The notes beneath the pieces were generated by a model, which did not search any database, was not told the DNA's origin, and saw only the letters and a program-made list of their open reading frames with translations. Positions 26,416-33,571 of a DNA stretch of 64,000 bases are shown in pieces. Position numbers and translations under genes: made by a program. Origin of the DNA: Niveibacterium microcysteis (lineage in GTDB: Bacteria > Pseudomonadota > Gammaproteobacteria > Burkholderiales > Rhodocyclaceae); the NCBI RefSeq assembly GCF_017161445.1, contig NZ_CP071060.1:1054001-1118000 (forward strand), read 5' to 3'. Every line of letters starts with the position of its first letter. Positions within the stretch are counted from its first letter, which is position 1.

Positions 26416-27207
26416 TCAGTGCGGCAGGGCTTCGGAGGTGGACGCCGGCAGCCAGTTGCGCTTGCGGTAGTCGTCGATGATCGCGGCGATGGTGCCGTCT
26501 TTCCACATTGCGGCAAGCTGGCTGTCGACCTTCTGCCGCTGCGAGGCCAACGCATTCTTGCGCGAGAACGCGATGAAGAAGTTCTGCACATAGAAGGCCG
26601 GGTCGAGCGCGGCGACACGGCCTTGCAAGCCCTCTGCCGCGATGATCTGCAGCCCTGCGAGCTTGGGCACTGCAGCCAGATCGACACGATCGGCATCGAC
26701 CATTCGGATCGCCGACGCGAAGGAGTTGGTCTCCTCGCAGGCAATCCGCCCCTCGCGCACGGCTGCGTCGAACTCGGGCGCAAACAAGGCTGCGCGCAAT
26801 TTCACGAAGCGACGGGCCTGCACGTCCGCAAGTTTGCCGCTCCACGCGATGGGCTTGCGTGACGAGCGGAAGAAAGACATTTCCGATTTGAACACCGGTT
26901 CGTCCGGGAAGTCGAACAGCGCCTCGCGCTCAGTCGAGCGAATCGTCGGAATCAGGGCGTCACCTTCACCGTCGCGGACGCTGGCATAGGCGCGCGCCCA
27001 GGGCTCGATCGCGATGTCGACTTTCAGGTTGGCGCGTCGGAATGCCGTCTTGACGATATCGACGATGATCCCGGTGCTGCCATACGGTGTGCTCATGATC
27101 AGCGGCGGCAACTCAACGCCGACAACACGAACCGGGGTCTCGGCCGCAAACGCCGGAAGCGCCGTGAGGCATGCTGCAAGGCAGACGAGGGTGATTCGCT
27201 TGAACAC
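26416..27207 (-). CDS. Family 3 extracellular solute-binding protein
   Basis: This is a 263-aa periplasmic protein of the SBP_bac_3 (amino acid binding) family. The signal peptide FKRITLVCLAACLTALPAFAAE is clear. Motifs include YGSTGIIVDIVKTAFRRANLKVDI, WARAYASVRDGEGDALIPTIRSTERE and a C-terminal FSRKNALASQRQKVDSQLAAMWKDG. The GTG at 27207, with AGGGG upstream, gives a normal leader; the longer frame to 27291 would add 28 unconserved residues. No ABC permease lies beside it. It precedes the chemoreceptor on the same strand, and a sensory role is conceivable but unproven. Confidence 0.82.
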   Translation of the reverse strand: MFKRITLVCLAACLTALPAFAAETPVRVVGVELPPLIMSTPYGSTGIIVDIVKTAFRRANLKVDIAIEPWARAYASVRDGEGDALIPTIRSTEREALFDFPDEPVFKSEMSFFRSSRKPIAWSGKLADVQARRFVKLRAALFAPEFDAAVREGRIACEETNSFASAIRMVDADRVDLAAVPKLAGLQIIAAEGLQGRVAALDPAFYVQNFFIAFSRKNALASQRQKVDSQLAAMWKDGTIAAIIDDYRKRNWLPASTSEALPH

Positions 27208-27306
27208 GGCAGCCCCTGCATCGTTGCGCCGGGTGAGCGATTGGCCCGCACGCAGGCCTGTCGCCGCATACTTGCCGCCACCCTGGCGCATCAGGAATTT
27301 CGGGTG

Positions 27307-27381
27307 TGGTGCCTCCGACAGGAATCGAACCTGTATCTGCCGCTTAGGAGGCGGCCGTTCTATCCATTGAACTACGGTGGC
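27307..27381 (-). tRNA. tRNA-Arg (anticodon CCT)
   Basis: A full 75-base cloverleaf can be folded: 7-bp acceptor (GCCACCG / CGGAGGC), D arm GTTC/GAAC, 5-bp anticodon stem GCCGC/GCGGC with loop CTCCTAA, TTCGATT T-loop, discriminator A and an encoded CCA. The anticodon CCT reads AGG. The acceptor stem has an A4-A69 mismatch, which is unusual. No integrase or direct repeat suggesting an inserted element was seen beside it. Confidence 0.96.
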
Positions 27382-27452
27382 ACCGAGGGCGCGGATTGTA
27401 CCATCGGAGCCGGCGGCCTCGCGCGCGGGGCGGTTTGAAGAATGGGGGGCTC

Positions 27453-28607
27453 ATGCTGCGCTTGCCAACTACCGTCGTGACACTCGGCTTCGTCAGTTTC
27501 TTCAACGATCTCGCGTCGGAGATGGTCACGCCCCTGATCCCGCTCGTGCTGGCGGGGAGCCTGGGGGCAGGGCCGATTGTGCTGGGCCTGCTCGAAGGCG
27601 TGGCGGAGGCAGTCTCCGCGTGGCTCAAGCTATGGTCCGGCGGGCGTTCGGACGGGCGCCGGCGCAAACCCTGGGTGCTCGGCGGTTACCTGCTGTCGAA
27701 CCTTGTGCGGCCTTTCTTTGGTTTGGCTGGGCACTGGCCGGTGCTTGTCAGTCTGCGTGCGATAGATCGGGTGGGCAAAGGGCTGCGGAGCGCGCCGCGC
27801 GATGCGATGGTCGCGGATGCCACGCCCGCGGCGCTGCGCGGCACCGCTTACGGCTTTCATCGAGCGATGGATAACGGTGGTGCTTGCCTCGGCGCGCTGC
27901 TCGCCGCCGCCGCGGTGGCCTGGGGTGGCATGGCCTTGCCGCAGGTGATGCTGTGGTCGGCGCTGCCCGGCTTGGCCGGTGTGGTGGTGATCATCCTTGC
28001 GCTGCATGAGCAGCCCCGCGCCGCGGCGCCCGCCGCATCCCGCCCGCCGCTTCGCTGGCGTGCGATGCCTGCCGGCTTGCGACACTACCTGGCGGTCGTT
28101 GCGGTTTTCGGCCTCGCGCGGGTGTCAGAAACCTTTGTGATGTGGCGCGGTCATGAGATCGGGTGTGGCAGCGCCGAGTTGCTGGTGCTCTGGGCGCTGA
28201 TGAGCCTAGCCAAGAGTGTCACCTCGATGCTGGGCGGTCGGATTGCGGACCACATCGGTCCGTTGGCCATGCTGCGTGTCGGATGGCTCGCGTTGGCGTC
28301 GGGCTATGCGTTGCTTGCCCTGATCGAAGCGCCACTGGGGCTTTGGTTCGCAGCGGTCGGTTACGGTTTGCTGGCCGGACTGTCAGAGGGCGTGGAGCGC
28401 ACGCTTGTTGGTGTGCTCGCACCTTCCGCATCGCGCGGCCTCGCCTTCGGCTGGTACTACCTGCTTTCGGGCGCAGTGGCGATCCCCGCGGGGCTGATTT
28501 TCGGTGCGATCTGGCAGCGTGGCGGGGCGGCACTTGCGTTTATGCTGGTCGCGACGCTGGCGCTTGCCTGCACCGCCGCAAGTCTTGGATTGAAGGAGCG
28601 GAATTGA
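27453..28607 (+). CDS. Major facilitator superfamily transporter
   Basis: This is a 384-aa permease with about 12 predicted membrane helices. The first cytoplasmic loop signature is present as SGGRSDGRRRKPWVLGGYLLSN (residues about 59-80), and the second half has GGRIADHIGPLAMLRVGW. The start FFNDLASEMVTPLIPLVLAGSLGAGPIVLGLLEGVAEAV is typical of a proteobacterial MFS group of unknown substrate. It ends 1 base before the peroxiredoxin gene, so the two should be cotranscribed. The exported substrate may relate to oxidative stress, but this is only inference from context. Confidence 0.9.
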   Translation: MLRLPTTVVTLGFVSFFNDLASEMVTPLIPLVLAGSLGAGPIVLGLLEGVAEAVSAWLKLWSGGRSDGRRRKPWVLGGYLLSNLVRPFFGLAGHWPVLVSLRAIDRVGKGLRSAPRDAMVADATPAALRGTAYGFHRAMDNGGACLGALLAAAAVAWGGMALPQVMLWSALPGLAGVVVIILALHEQPRAAAPAASRPPLRWRAMPAGLRHYLAVVAVFGLARVSETFVMWRGHEIGCGSAELLVLWALMSLAKSVTSMLGGRIADHIGPLAMLRVGWLALASGYALLALIEAPLGLWFAAVGYGLLAGLSEGVERTLVGVLAPSASRGLAFGWYYLLSGAVAIPAGLIFGAIWQRGGAALAFMLVATLALACTAASLGLKERN

Positions 28608-28608
28608 G

Positions 28609-29139
28609 ATGAATGCCTGGCTGAGAACGATCTTTGCGCTGCTGCTCAGTAGCGTGCTTTTGGTGCCCGCGTGGGCAGAGTTGCCTGCGGTGGACCAGCC
28701 GGCTCCCGGCTTCTCGCTGCCCGACCAGGACGGTGCGATGCATGCGTTGGCCGACTACCGGGGCAAATGGCTGGTGCTGTACTTCTACCCGAAGAACGAT
28801 ACGCCCGGGTGCACGACCGAAGCCTGCAATTTCCGTGATGGCTACGGCCAGCTCAAAGCACTCGGTGCACAGGTGCTGGGCGTCAGCGTTGATGACACTG
28901 CCTCGCATCTTGCCTTTGCCAAGAAGTACAAGCTGCCCTTCACCTTGCTCGCCGATGCGGACGGCGCGGTGGCCGAACGCTACGGGGCGCTCACCAACCT
29001 CGCCCTGGTGAAGTTCGCGAAGCGGCAGACTTTCCTGATCGACCCGCAAGGGGTGATCCGCGAGAAATGGCTGAAGGTGGACCCGGATACCCACGCGGCC
29101 GAAGTCATGGCCGCACTTAAGCAACGCTCGGCGCGCTAG
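28609..29139 (+). CDS. Exported PrxQ/Bcp-type peroxiredoxin
   Basis: This is a 176-aa thiol peroxidase of the AhpC/TSA superfamily. The family motif YPKNDTPGCTTEAC is at about residues 62-75, with the peroxidatic cysteine in PGCT and a second cysteine 5 residues later, the PrxQ arrangement. Unlike classical cytoplasmic Bcp, it has an N-terminal signal peptide (NAWLRTIFALLLSSVLLVPAWAE), so it should act in the periplasm and need a periplasmic thiol reductant. It directly follows the MFS gene. Confidence 0.9.
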   Translation: MNAWLRTIFALLLSSVLLVPAWAELPAVDQPAPGFSLPDQDGAMHALADYRGKWLVLYFYPKNDTPGCTTEACNFRDGYGQLKALGAQVLGVSVDDTASHLAFAKKYKLPFTLLADADGAVAERYGALTNLALVKFAKRQTFLIDPQGVIREKWLKVDPDTHAAEVMAALKQRSAR

Positions 29140-29196
29140 CGCCCGTGGATCTTGCTGGGCCGCGCGCGGCGGCCCTGGCCCGCATCGCCGCGAGCC

Positions 29197-29751
29197 CTAC
29201 TTCGCGTGCGTGGCGTGAATCATGATCTCTGTGGCGTTGCCATTGCGCCTGGCCTGAACCATCAGGCTGTCGTTTGCGGTGCCGCTCGCACCGCTCACCA
29301 TCCACGAATACTCGCCCCCCTCGGATGATTCGATCATCTGTTTGCCGGCCGCGAGGCGCTTGATCTGCGGCGAGTAGAAGGCGACCACCTTGTCGAGTGC
29401 GTCGCCGGTGCTAAGCGTGGTGCTCACCGCGTTACCTTCTGCCGAACTGATGCGCGAGGACGAGCCTTCGATCGGCGTTGCGCCCGGATAGAACGGGATG
29501 CCGGCGTCCTGCTCGGTGACCTTGGCGTTGTTCAGTTCGAGCGTTTGTGACTTGCCGTTCTTGTCGGTGACGGTGGCCTTTACGCCGCCGGTCGAGAGGT
29601 CGACCTTGGCGTCGCTGGCGCCATCCTTCTTCATCGCAGATTCGATCGCCGCTTCGGCGAGTTTTTCGGACGCCTTCTCTTCGACTTTCCCGCAGGCGGT
29701 GACGAGCAAGGCGGTGGCGATGACTACGGGCGTGATGCGGATGGCGGGCAT
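29197..29751 (-). CDS. Putative lipoprotein
   Basis: This 184-aa protein has a lipoprotein signal (VVIATALLVTACGK, lipobox VTAC with cysteine at residue 20). The mature part begins with a charged helix (EEKASEKLAEAAIESAMKK). It continues into a region like small proteobacterial lipoproteins that carry a PxYPGA motif (IPFYPGATPIEGSS) and a tail with VVAFYSPQIKRLAAGK. The function is unknown; it should sit in the inner or outer membrane facing the periplasm. The ATG at 29751 follows GGAAGAC. Confidence 0.75.
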   Translation of the reverse strand: MPAIRITPVVIATALLVTACGKVEEKASEKLAEAAIESAMKKDGASDAKVDLSTGGVKATVTDKNGKSQTLELNNAKVTEQDAGIPFYPGATPIEGSSSRISSAEGNAVSTTLSTGDALDKVVAFYSPQIKRLAAGKQMIESSEGGEYSWMVSGASGTANDSLMVQARRNGNATEIMIHATHAK

Positions 29752-30062
29752 GGCGTCTTCCTGGCTGATGGTTCCGGGTTATCTCGATGGCATGGCGGGT
29801 GGCCAATTCAGGAGCGGAATCATACGCAGCGGCCGGCCTGCCGGGGGCGCGTTGGCGGCACCGGGTGTGAGGCATTGCTCGGTATGTGACAGCCGCCTGT
29901 CGTGATGTCTTATTTGATCAAATTTGATTTTGAGTGGATGGCGCCTTAGTATTTGATCAAATCTTGCGCGGATCGGTCGGTCTCTTGCTTGTCGATATTT
30001 CTGGCTGGCGTGGTGAGTCGAGTCTGTGTTCATGGTGTTGGATATGATCAAAAGGTGTCGTC
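29752..30062. promoter_or_regulatory. Intergenic region with three TTTGATCAAA-type repeats
   Basis: This 311-base gap between divergent genes has no ORF of merit. Two perfect 12-base palindromes, ATTTGATCAAAT (29912-29923 and 29951-29962), lie 39 bases apart. A third, related copy, ATATGATCAAAA (30042-30053), abuts the ribosome site of the glutamine-synthetase-like gene. They look like operators. The GntR/FCD regulator at the end of the gene set is the obvious candidate binder. The local AT-rich stretch stands out from the GC-rich surroundings. Confidence 0.65.
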
Positions 30063-31400
30063 ATGAGTGAGGCGTTGCATCAGTTTTTGCGGGAAAACAG
30101 CATTCATGAGGTCGAGTGCATCATCTCGGACATGACCGGCGTGGCGCGCGGCAAGATCCTGCCGCGCGCGCTGTTCATGGCCGAGGACAACATGAAGATG
30201 TCCAAGGCGGTGCTGACGATCACGGTGAATGGCGAGTTCGCGGATTTCGAGCGTTTCGTCGGCCCGAGCGACCCGGACATGGTCTGCGTGCCCGATCCCA
30301 ACACGATCCGCTGGGCCCCTTGGGCGATCGAGCCGGTGGCGGTGGTGATCCATGACTGCCAGGACTTTGATGGACGCCCGGTCGGCATCTCGCCGCGCGC
30401 GGTGCTGCGCAAGGTGCTCAAGCTGTATGAGAACCGCGGCTGGCGGCCGGTGGTGGCGCCGGAGATGGAGTTCTACCTGATCGCGCAGAACTCCAATCCG
30501 CATGAACCGCTGCGGCCGCCGCCGGGCCGAAACGGTCGAACCGAAGTGGGCCGGCAATCCTTCTCGATCGACGCGGTAAACGACTTCGACCCCTTCTTTC
30601 AGGAGCTGTCGGCCTTTTCGGATTCGATGAACCTGGGTGTCGAAACGCTGATCCACGAGGTCGGTGCCGGCCAGATGGAGATCAACTTCACCCACGGCGA
30701 CGCGCTGGACCTCGCGGACCGGGTGTTCCTGTTCAAGCGTGCGGTACGCGAGACCGCCTACCGCCACAAGATATTTGCCACCTTCATGGCCAAGCCGATG
30801 GAGCACGAGCCGGGCAGCGCGATGCACATCCACCAGAGCATCGTGCGTATCGACGATGGCCAGAACATCTTCTCGAACGCGGATGGCACCGCGAGCCCGC
30901 TCTTCTTCAGCCATATCGCCGGGATGCAGAAGTACCTGCCGCAAGCGATGCCGCTGTTTGCGCCGTATGTGAATTCGTATCGCCGCCTGTCGCGCCATAC
31001 CGCGGCGCCGATCAACGTGCGCTGGGGTTACGACAACCGTACCTGCGGCATCCGTATCCCGAATTCCGGCCCCGCCGCGAGGCGGGTGGAAAACCGTGTG
31101 CCGGGCGTGGACGTGAACCCCTACCTTGCGATGGCGGCCACGCTCGCGTGTGGCTACCTCGGCATGGTGGAGGGGCTGGAGGCGTCAGATCCGCTTGCGG
31201 GCAGCGCCTACAACCTGGACTACGAGTTGCCGCGCAGCCTGGAAGAGGCGATTCATGCGCTGAGCGCTTGCGAAGCTTTGCATCAGATCCTTGGCGCCGA
31301 GTTCGTACAGGCCTTCTGCGCGGTCAAGGAAACCGAACTCGAAACCTTCCAGCGCGGCATCACCGCCTGGGAGCGCGAACATCTGCAACTGACCGTTTGA
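30063..31400 (+). CDS. Glutamine synthetase-family ligase (PuuA/GlnA-like)
   Basis: This is a 445-aa type I glutamine synthetase-fold enzyme, probably joining glutamate to an amine with ATP. Family motifs are visible: EMEFYLI (about residue 136), GAGQMEINF (about 201), FMAKPMEHEPGSAMHIHQS (about 240), NSYRRLSRHTAAPINVRWGYDNRTCGIRIP (about 302) and NPYLAMAATLACGYLGM. It is shorter than housekeeping GlnA (about 470 aa) and sits with an aminotransferase and a GntR regulator. That context favours a gamma-glutamyl-amine ligase or related catabolic enzyme over nitrogen assimilation. The ATG at 30063 follows AAGGTG. Confidence 0.85.
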   Translation: MSEALHQFLRENSIHEVECIISDMTGVARGKILPRALFMAEDNMKMSKAVLTITVNGEFADFERFVGPSDPDMVCVPDPNTIRWAPWAIEPVAVVIHDCQDFDGRPVGISPRAVLRKVLKLYENRGWRPVVAPEMEFYLIAQNSNPHEPLRPPPGRNGRTEVGRQSFSIDAVNDFDPFFQELSAFSDSMNLGVETLIHEVGAGQMEINFTHGDALDLADRVFLFKRAVRETAYRHKIFATFMAKPMEHEPGSAMHIHQSIVRIDDGQNIFSNADGTASPLFFSHIAGMQKYLPQAMPLFAPYVNSYRRLSRHTAAPINVRWGYDNRTCGIRIPNSGPAARRVENRVPGVDVNPYLAMAATLACGYLGMVEGLEASDPLAGSAYNLDYELPRSLEEAIHALSACEALHQILGAEFVQAFCAVKETELETFQRGITAWEREHLQLTV

Positions 31401-31409
31401 GGCCCCGAC

Positions 31410-32768
31410 ATGAGCACCCGCCACGGTATCGACTGGAACAAGGCGCAGGCGCTGTTCGAGGCTGAGCGCGAGACCTTTGCCGCCCAACGGCCGCGCTCGC
31501 GCGAACTGTCGCGACAAGCGGCCGAGCATCTCGCTTTTGGCGTGCCGCTGCACTGGATGAACGACTGGTCAACGCCGTTCTCGCTGTATGTCGAGCGCGC
31601 GAAAGGCGCGCGCTTCCGCGACGTGGATGGTTTCGACTACACAGACTTTTGCCTTGGCGACACCGGCGCGATGTTCGGCCATGCGCCGGAGCCGGTTGCG
31701 CGCGCACTTGCCGAGCAGGGCGCCAAGGGCTTCACGGCGATGCTGCCGTCGGAGGACGCGGTGTGGGTGTCGCGCGAACTCGCACGCCGCTTCGGCCTGC
31801 CGTTCTGGCAGTTCGCGATGACCGCGACTGATGCGAACCGCTTCGTGCTGCGCTGGGCGCGTGCGGCGACCGGTCGCAGCAAGGTGCTGGTATTCAACGG
31901 TTGCTACCACGGCACGGTGGATGATGTGTTCGTCGATCTGGTCGATGGAAGGCCGAGGCAACGCGACAGCCTGCTGGGCCAGGTCTACGACCTCACGCAG
32001 CACACCCGCGTCGTCGAGTTCAACCACCTTGAAGCGCTTGAAGCGGCCCTGGCCGATGGTGAAGTCGCCTGCGTGCTGGCCGAGCCGGCGATGACCAACA
32101 TCGGCATGGTGTTGCCCGAGCCCGGGTACTGGGAGGCGGCGCAGGCGATCATCCGCCGCCATGGCACGCTGCTCGTCATCGACGAAACGCACACGATCAG
32201 CACCGGCCCCGGTGGCTATACGCGCGCCCATGGCCTGGCACCCGACGCCTTCGTGCTGGGCAAGCCGATCGGCGGTGGCGTGCCTTGCGCGGTGTATGGC
32301 TTCTCGGCCGAGCTTGCCGAGCGGGTGCAGGCCGCCAAGCGCAACGCGCCGCCGGGGCACAGCGGCGTCGGCACAACGCTGGCCGCCAATCTGCTTGCGA
32401 TGGCGGCGATGCGCGCAACACTCGCCGAGGTGATGACCGAGGCCGCCTACGCCCACATGTTCGCGCTCGCCGAGCGGCTGGCCGAGGGCTTGCGCAGTGT
32501 GATCGAGCGCCGCGGCGTGCCCTGGTGTGTCACGCAGGTTGGCGCGCGCACCGAGTTTCAGTTCTCGCCGGCGCCGCCGCGCAATGGCAGTGAGGCCGAG
32601 CGCATTCTCGACAGTGAACTCGAGCATGTAATCCACCTCTACTTGCTCAATCGTGGCCTGCTGATTACGCCGTTCCACAACATGATCCTGGTGTGCCCCG
32701 ACACCACCGCCAGCGACGTGGACCGCTTGATCGCCGCGTTTGATGAAGTGCTTGCCGCGATCGTGTGA
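31410..32768 (+). CDS. Class III PLP aminotransferase, HemL-like
   Basis: This is a 452-aa fold-type I PLP enzyme of the class III (omega-aminotransferase/glutamate-1-semialdehyde mutase) family. The PLP aspartate is in VIDETHTIS, and the Schiff-base lysine is in VLGKPIGGG (about residue 285). FNGCYHGTVDD and GVGTTLAANLLAMAAM match HemL-like enzymes. The phosphate-binding loop, normally SGTEA in the family, reads TATDANRF here, a clear deviation. It starts 9 bases after the ligase stop with GAGG upstream, so the two are cotranscribed. The substrate is probably an amino compound processed together with the ligase. Confidence 0.85.
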   Translation: MSTRHGIDWNKAQALFEAERETFAAQRPRSRELSRQAAEHLAFGVPLHWMNDWSTPFSLYVERAKGARFRDVDGFDYTDFCLGDTGAMFGHAPEPVARALAEQGAKGFTAMLPSEDAVWVSRELARRFGLPFWQFAMTATDANRFVLRWARAATGRSKVLVFNGCYHGTVDDVFVDLVDGRPRQRDSLLGQVYDLTQHTRVVEFNHLEALEAALADGEVACVLAEPAMTNIGMVLPEPGYWEAAQAIIRRHGTLLVIDETHTISTGPGGYTRAHGLAPDAFVLGKPIGGGVPCAVYGFSAELAERVQAAKRNAPPGHSGVGTTLAANLLAMAAMRATLAEVMTEAAYAHMFALAERLAEGLRSVIERRGVPWCVTQVGARTEFQFSPAPPRNGSEAERILDSELEHVIHLYLLNRGLLITPFHNMILVCPDTTASDVDRLIAAFDEVLAAIV

Positions 32769-32849
32769 GCATGTTCATCGAGCGAGAAGTTGGCTCGCGC
32801 ACATGGGCGCGGCCCGAGCGCCATGCGGCCGATCCTGAGCGGGTTTCCG

Positions 32850-32855
32850 TAGAAT
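32850..32855 (+). promoter_or_regulatory. -10-like element immediately before the GntR gene
   Basis: TAGAAT ends 8 bases before the ATG at 32864, and no Shine-Dalgarno sequence lies in between (CCTGACCC). If used, it would make a leaderless mRNA. No good -35 was found. Confidence 0.35.
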
Positions 32856-32863
32856 CCTGACCC

Positions 32864-33520
32864 ATGAAGACACCGACCGGCACCACCCTTCAGGACGACA
32901 CCTACGCAACGCTGCGCGGCTGGCTCACGGTGGGCCGGTTTCTGCCCGGCGAGCGGTTGAAGATCCGCCAGGTTGCCGAGGCGCTCGGTGTCGGCGAGAT
33001 GCCGGTACGGTCGGCCTTGCAGCGGTTGGCGGCCGAGGGGGCGCTGGTGAATGTGCCCAATTGCGGTGTCACGGTGCCGCAGCTCTCGCGCGCGCAATTC
33101 GACGATGTGCTGCAGGTCCGATTGATGCTCGAGGGCGAGGCGGCGGAGAAGGGCGCGCACCGCCTCGACGACGCCGGGCGGGCCGAGCTGCGTGCGCTGT
33201 CAGAGGCGATGCGGGCGGCGCTCGACAAGCAGGATGCCAAGGCCTATCTCGACGCGAATGAGCGCTTCCACTTGATCCTGTATCGCGCTTGCGGGTCGCC
33301 GTTGCTGCTTGAACTGATCGAGACCGTCTGGTTACAGGTCGGGCCGGTCTCGAACCGGCTGTTCGAGGATCCGGCTTTTGCATTGCGCTTGAACGACGCG
33401 CATGAAGACGTGGTCGCAGCTGCTGAGCAGGGTGACAGTGCCGGCGTGCGCCGCGCGATCGAGCGCGACCTGTTCTACGCCGCGCAGCAACTTCGGACGG
33501 TCTGCAACGCGGCGGCTTGA
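32864..33520 (+). CDS. GntR-family (FCD domain) transcriptional regulator
   Basis: This 218-aa regulator has an N-terminal winged HTH (YATLRGWLTVGRFLPGERLKIRQVAEALGVGEMPVRSALQRLAAEGAL) and a C-terminal helical FCD ligand domain (RLMLEGEAAEKGAHRLDD, ANERFHLILYRACG, HEDVVAAAEQGD), as in the FadR/VanR branch. The EMPVRSAL helix replaces the more common SRTPVREAL. It follows the aminotransferase by 95 bases and probably controls the set through the TGATCA-type repeats at 29912-30053. That link is inferred from context. Confidence 0.9.
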   Translation: MKTPTGTTLQDDTYATLRGWLTVGRFLPGERLKIRQVAEALGVGEMPVRSALQRLAAEGALVNVPNCGVTVPQLSRAQFDDVLQVRLMLEGEAAEKGAHRLDDAGRAELRALSEAMRAALDKQDAKAYLDANERFHLILYRACGSPLLLELIETVWLQVGPVSNRLFEDPAFALRLNDAHEDVVAAAEQGDSAGVRRAIERDLFYAAQQLRTVCNAAA

Positions 33521-33571
33521 TGTCGCGACATGCGGGCCGCGCCGGCGCGCCGCAGCTCGCCGGTGGCCGCG

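Noticed and set aside
27307-27381. tRNA-Arg as an integration site of a genomic island
   Set aside because: No integrase gene and no direct repeat of the tRNA 3' end were seen in the flanking sequence.
29157-29175. GGGCCGC / GCGGCCC hairpin after the peroxiredoxin gene as a terminator
   Set aside because: It is a short GC-rich stem with no T-run. Such stems are frequent by chance at this GC content.
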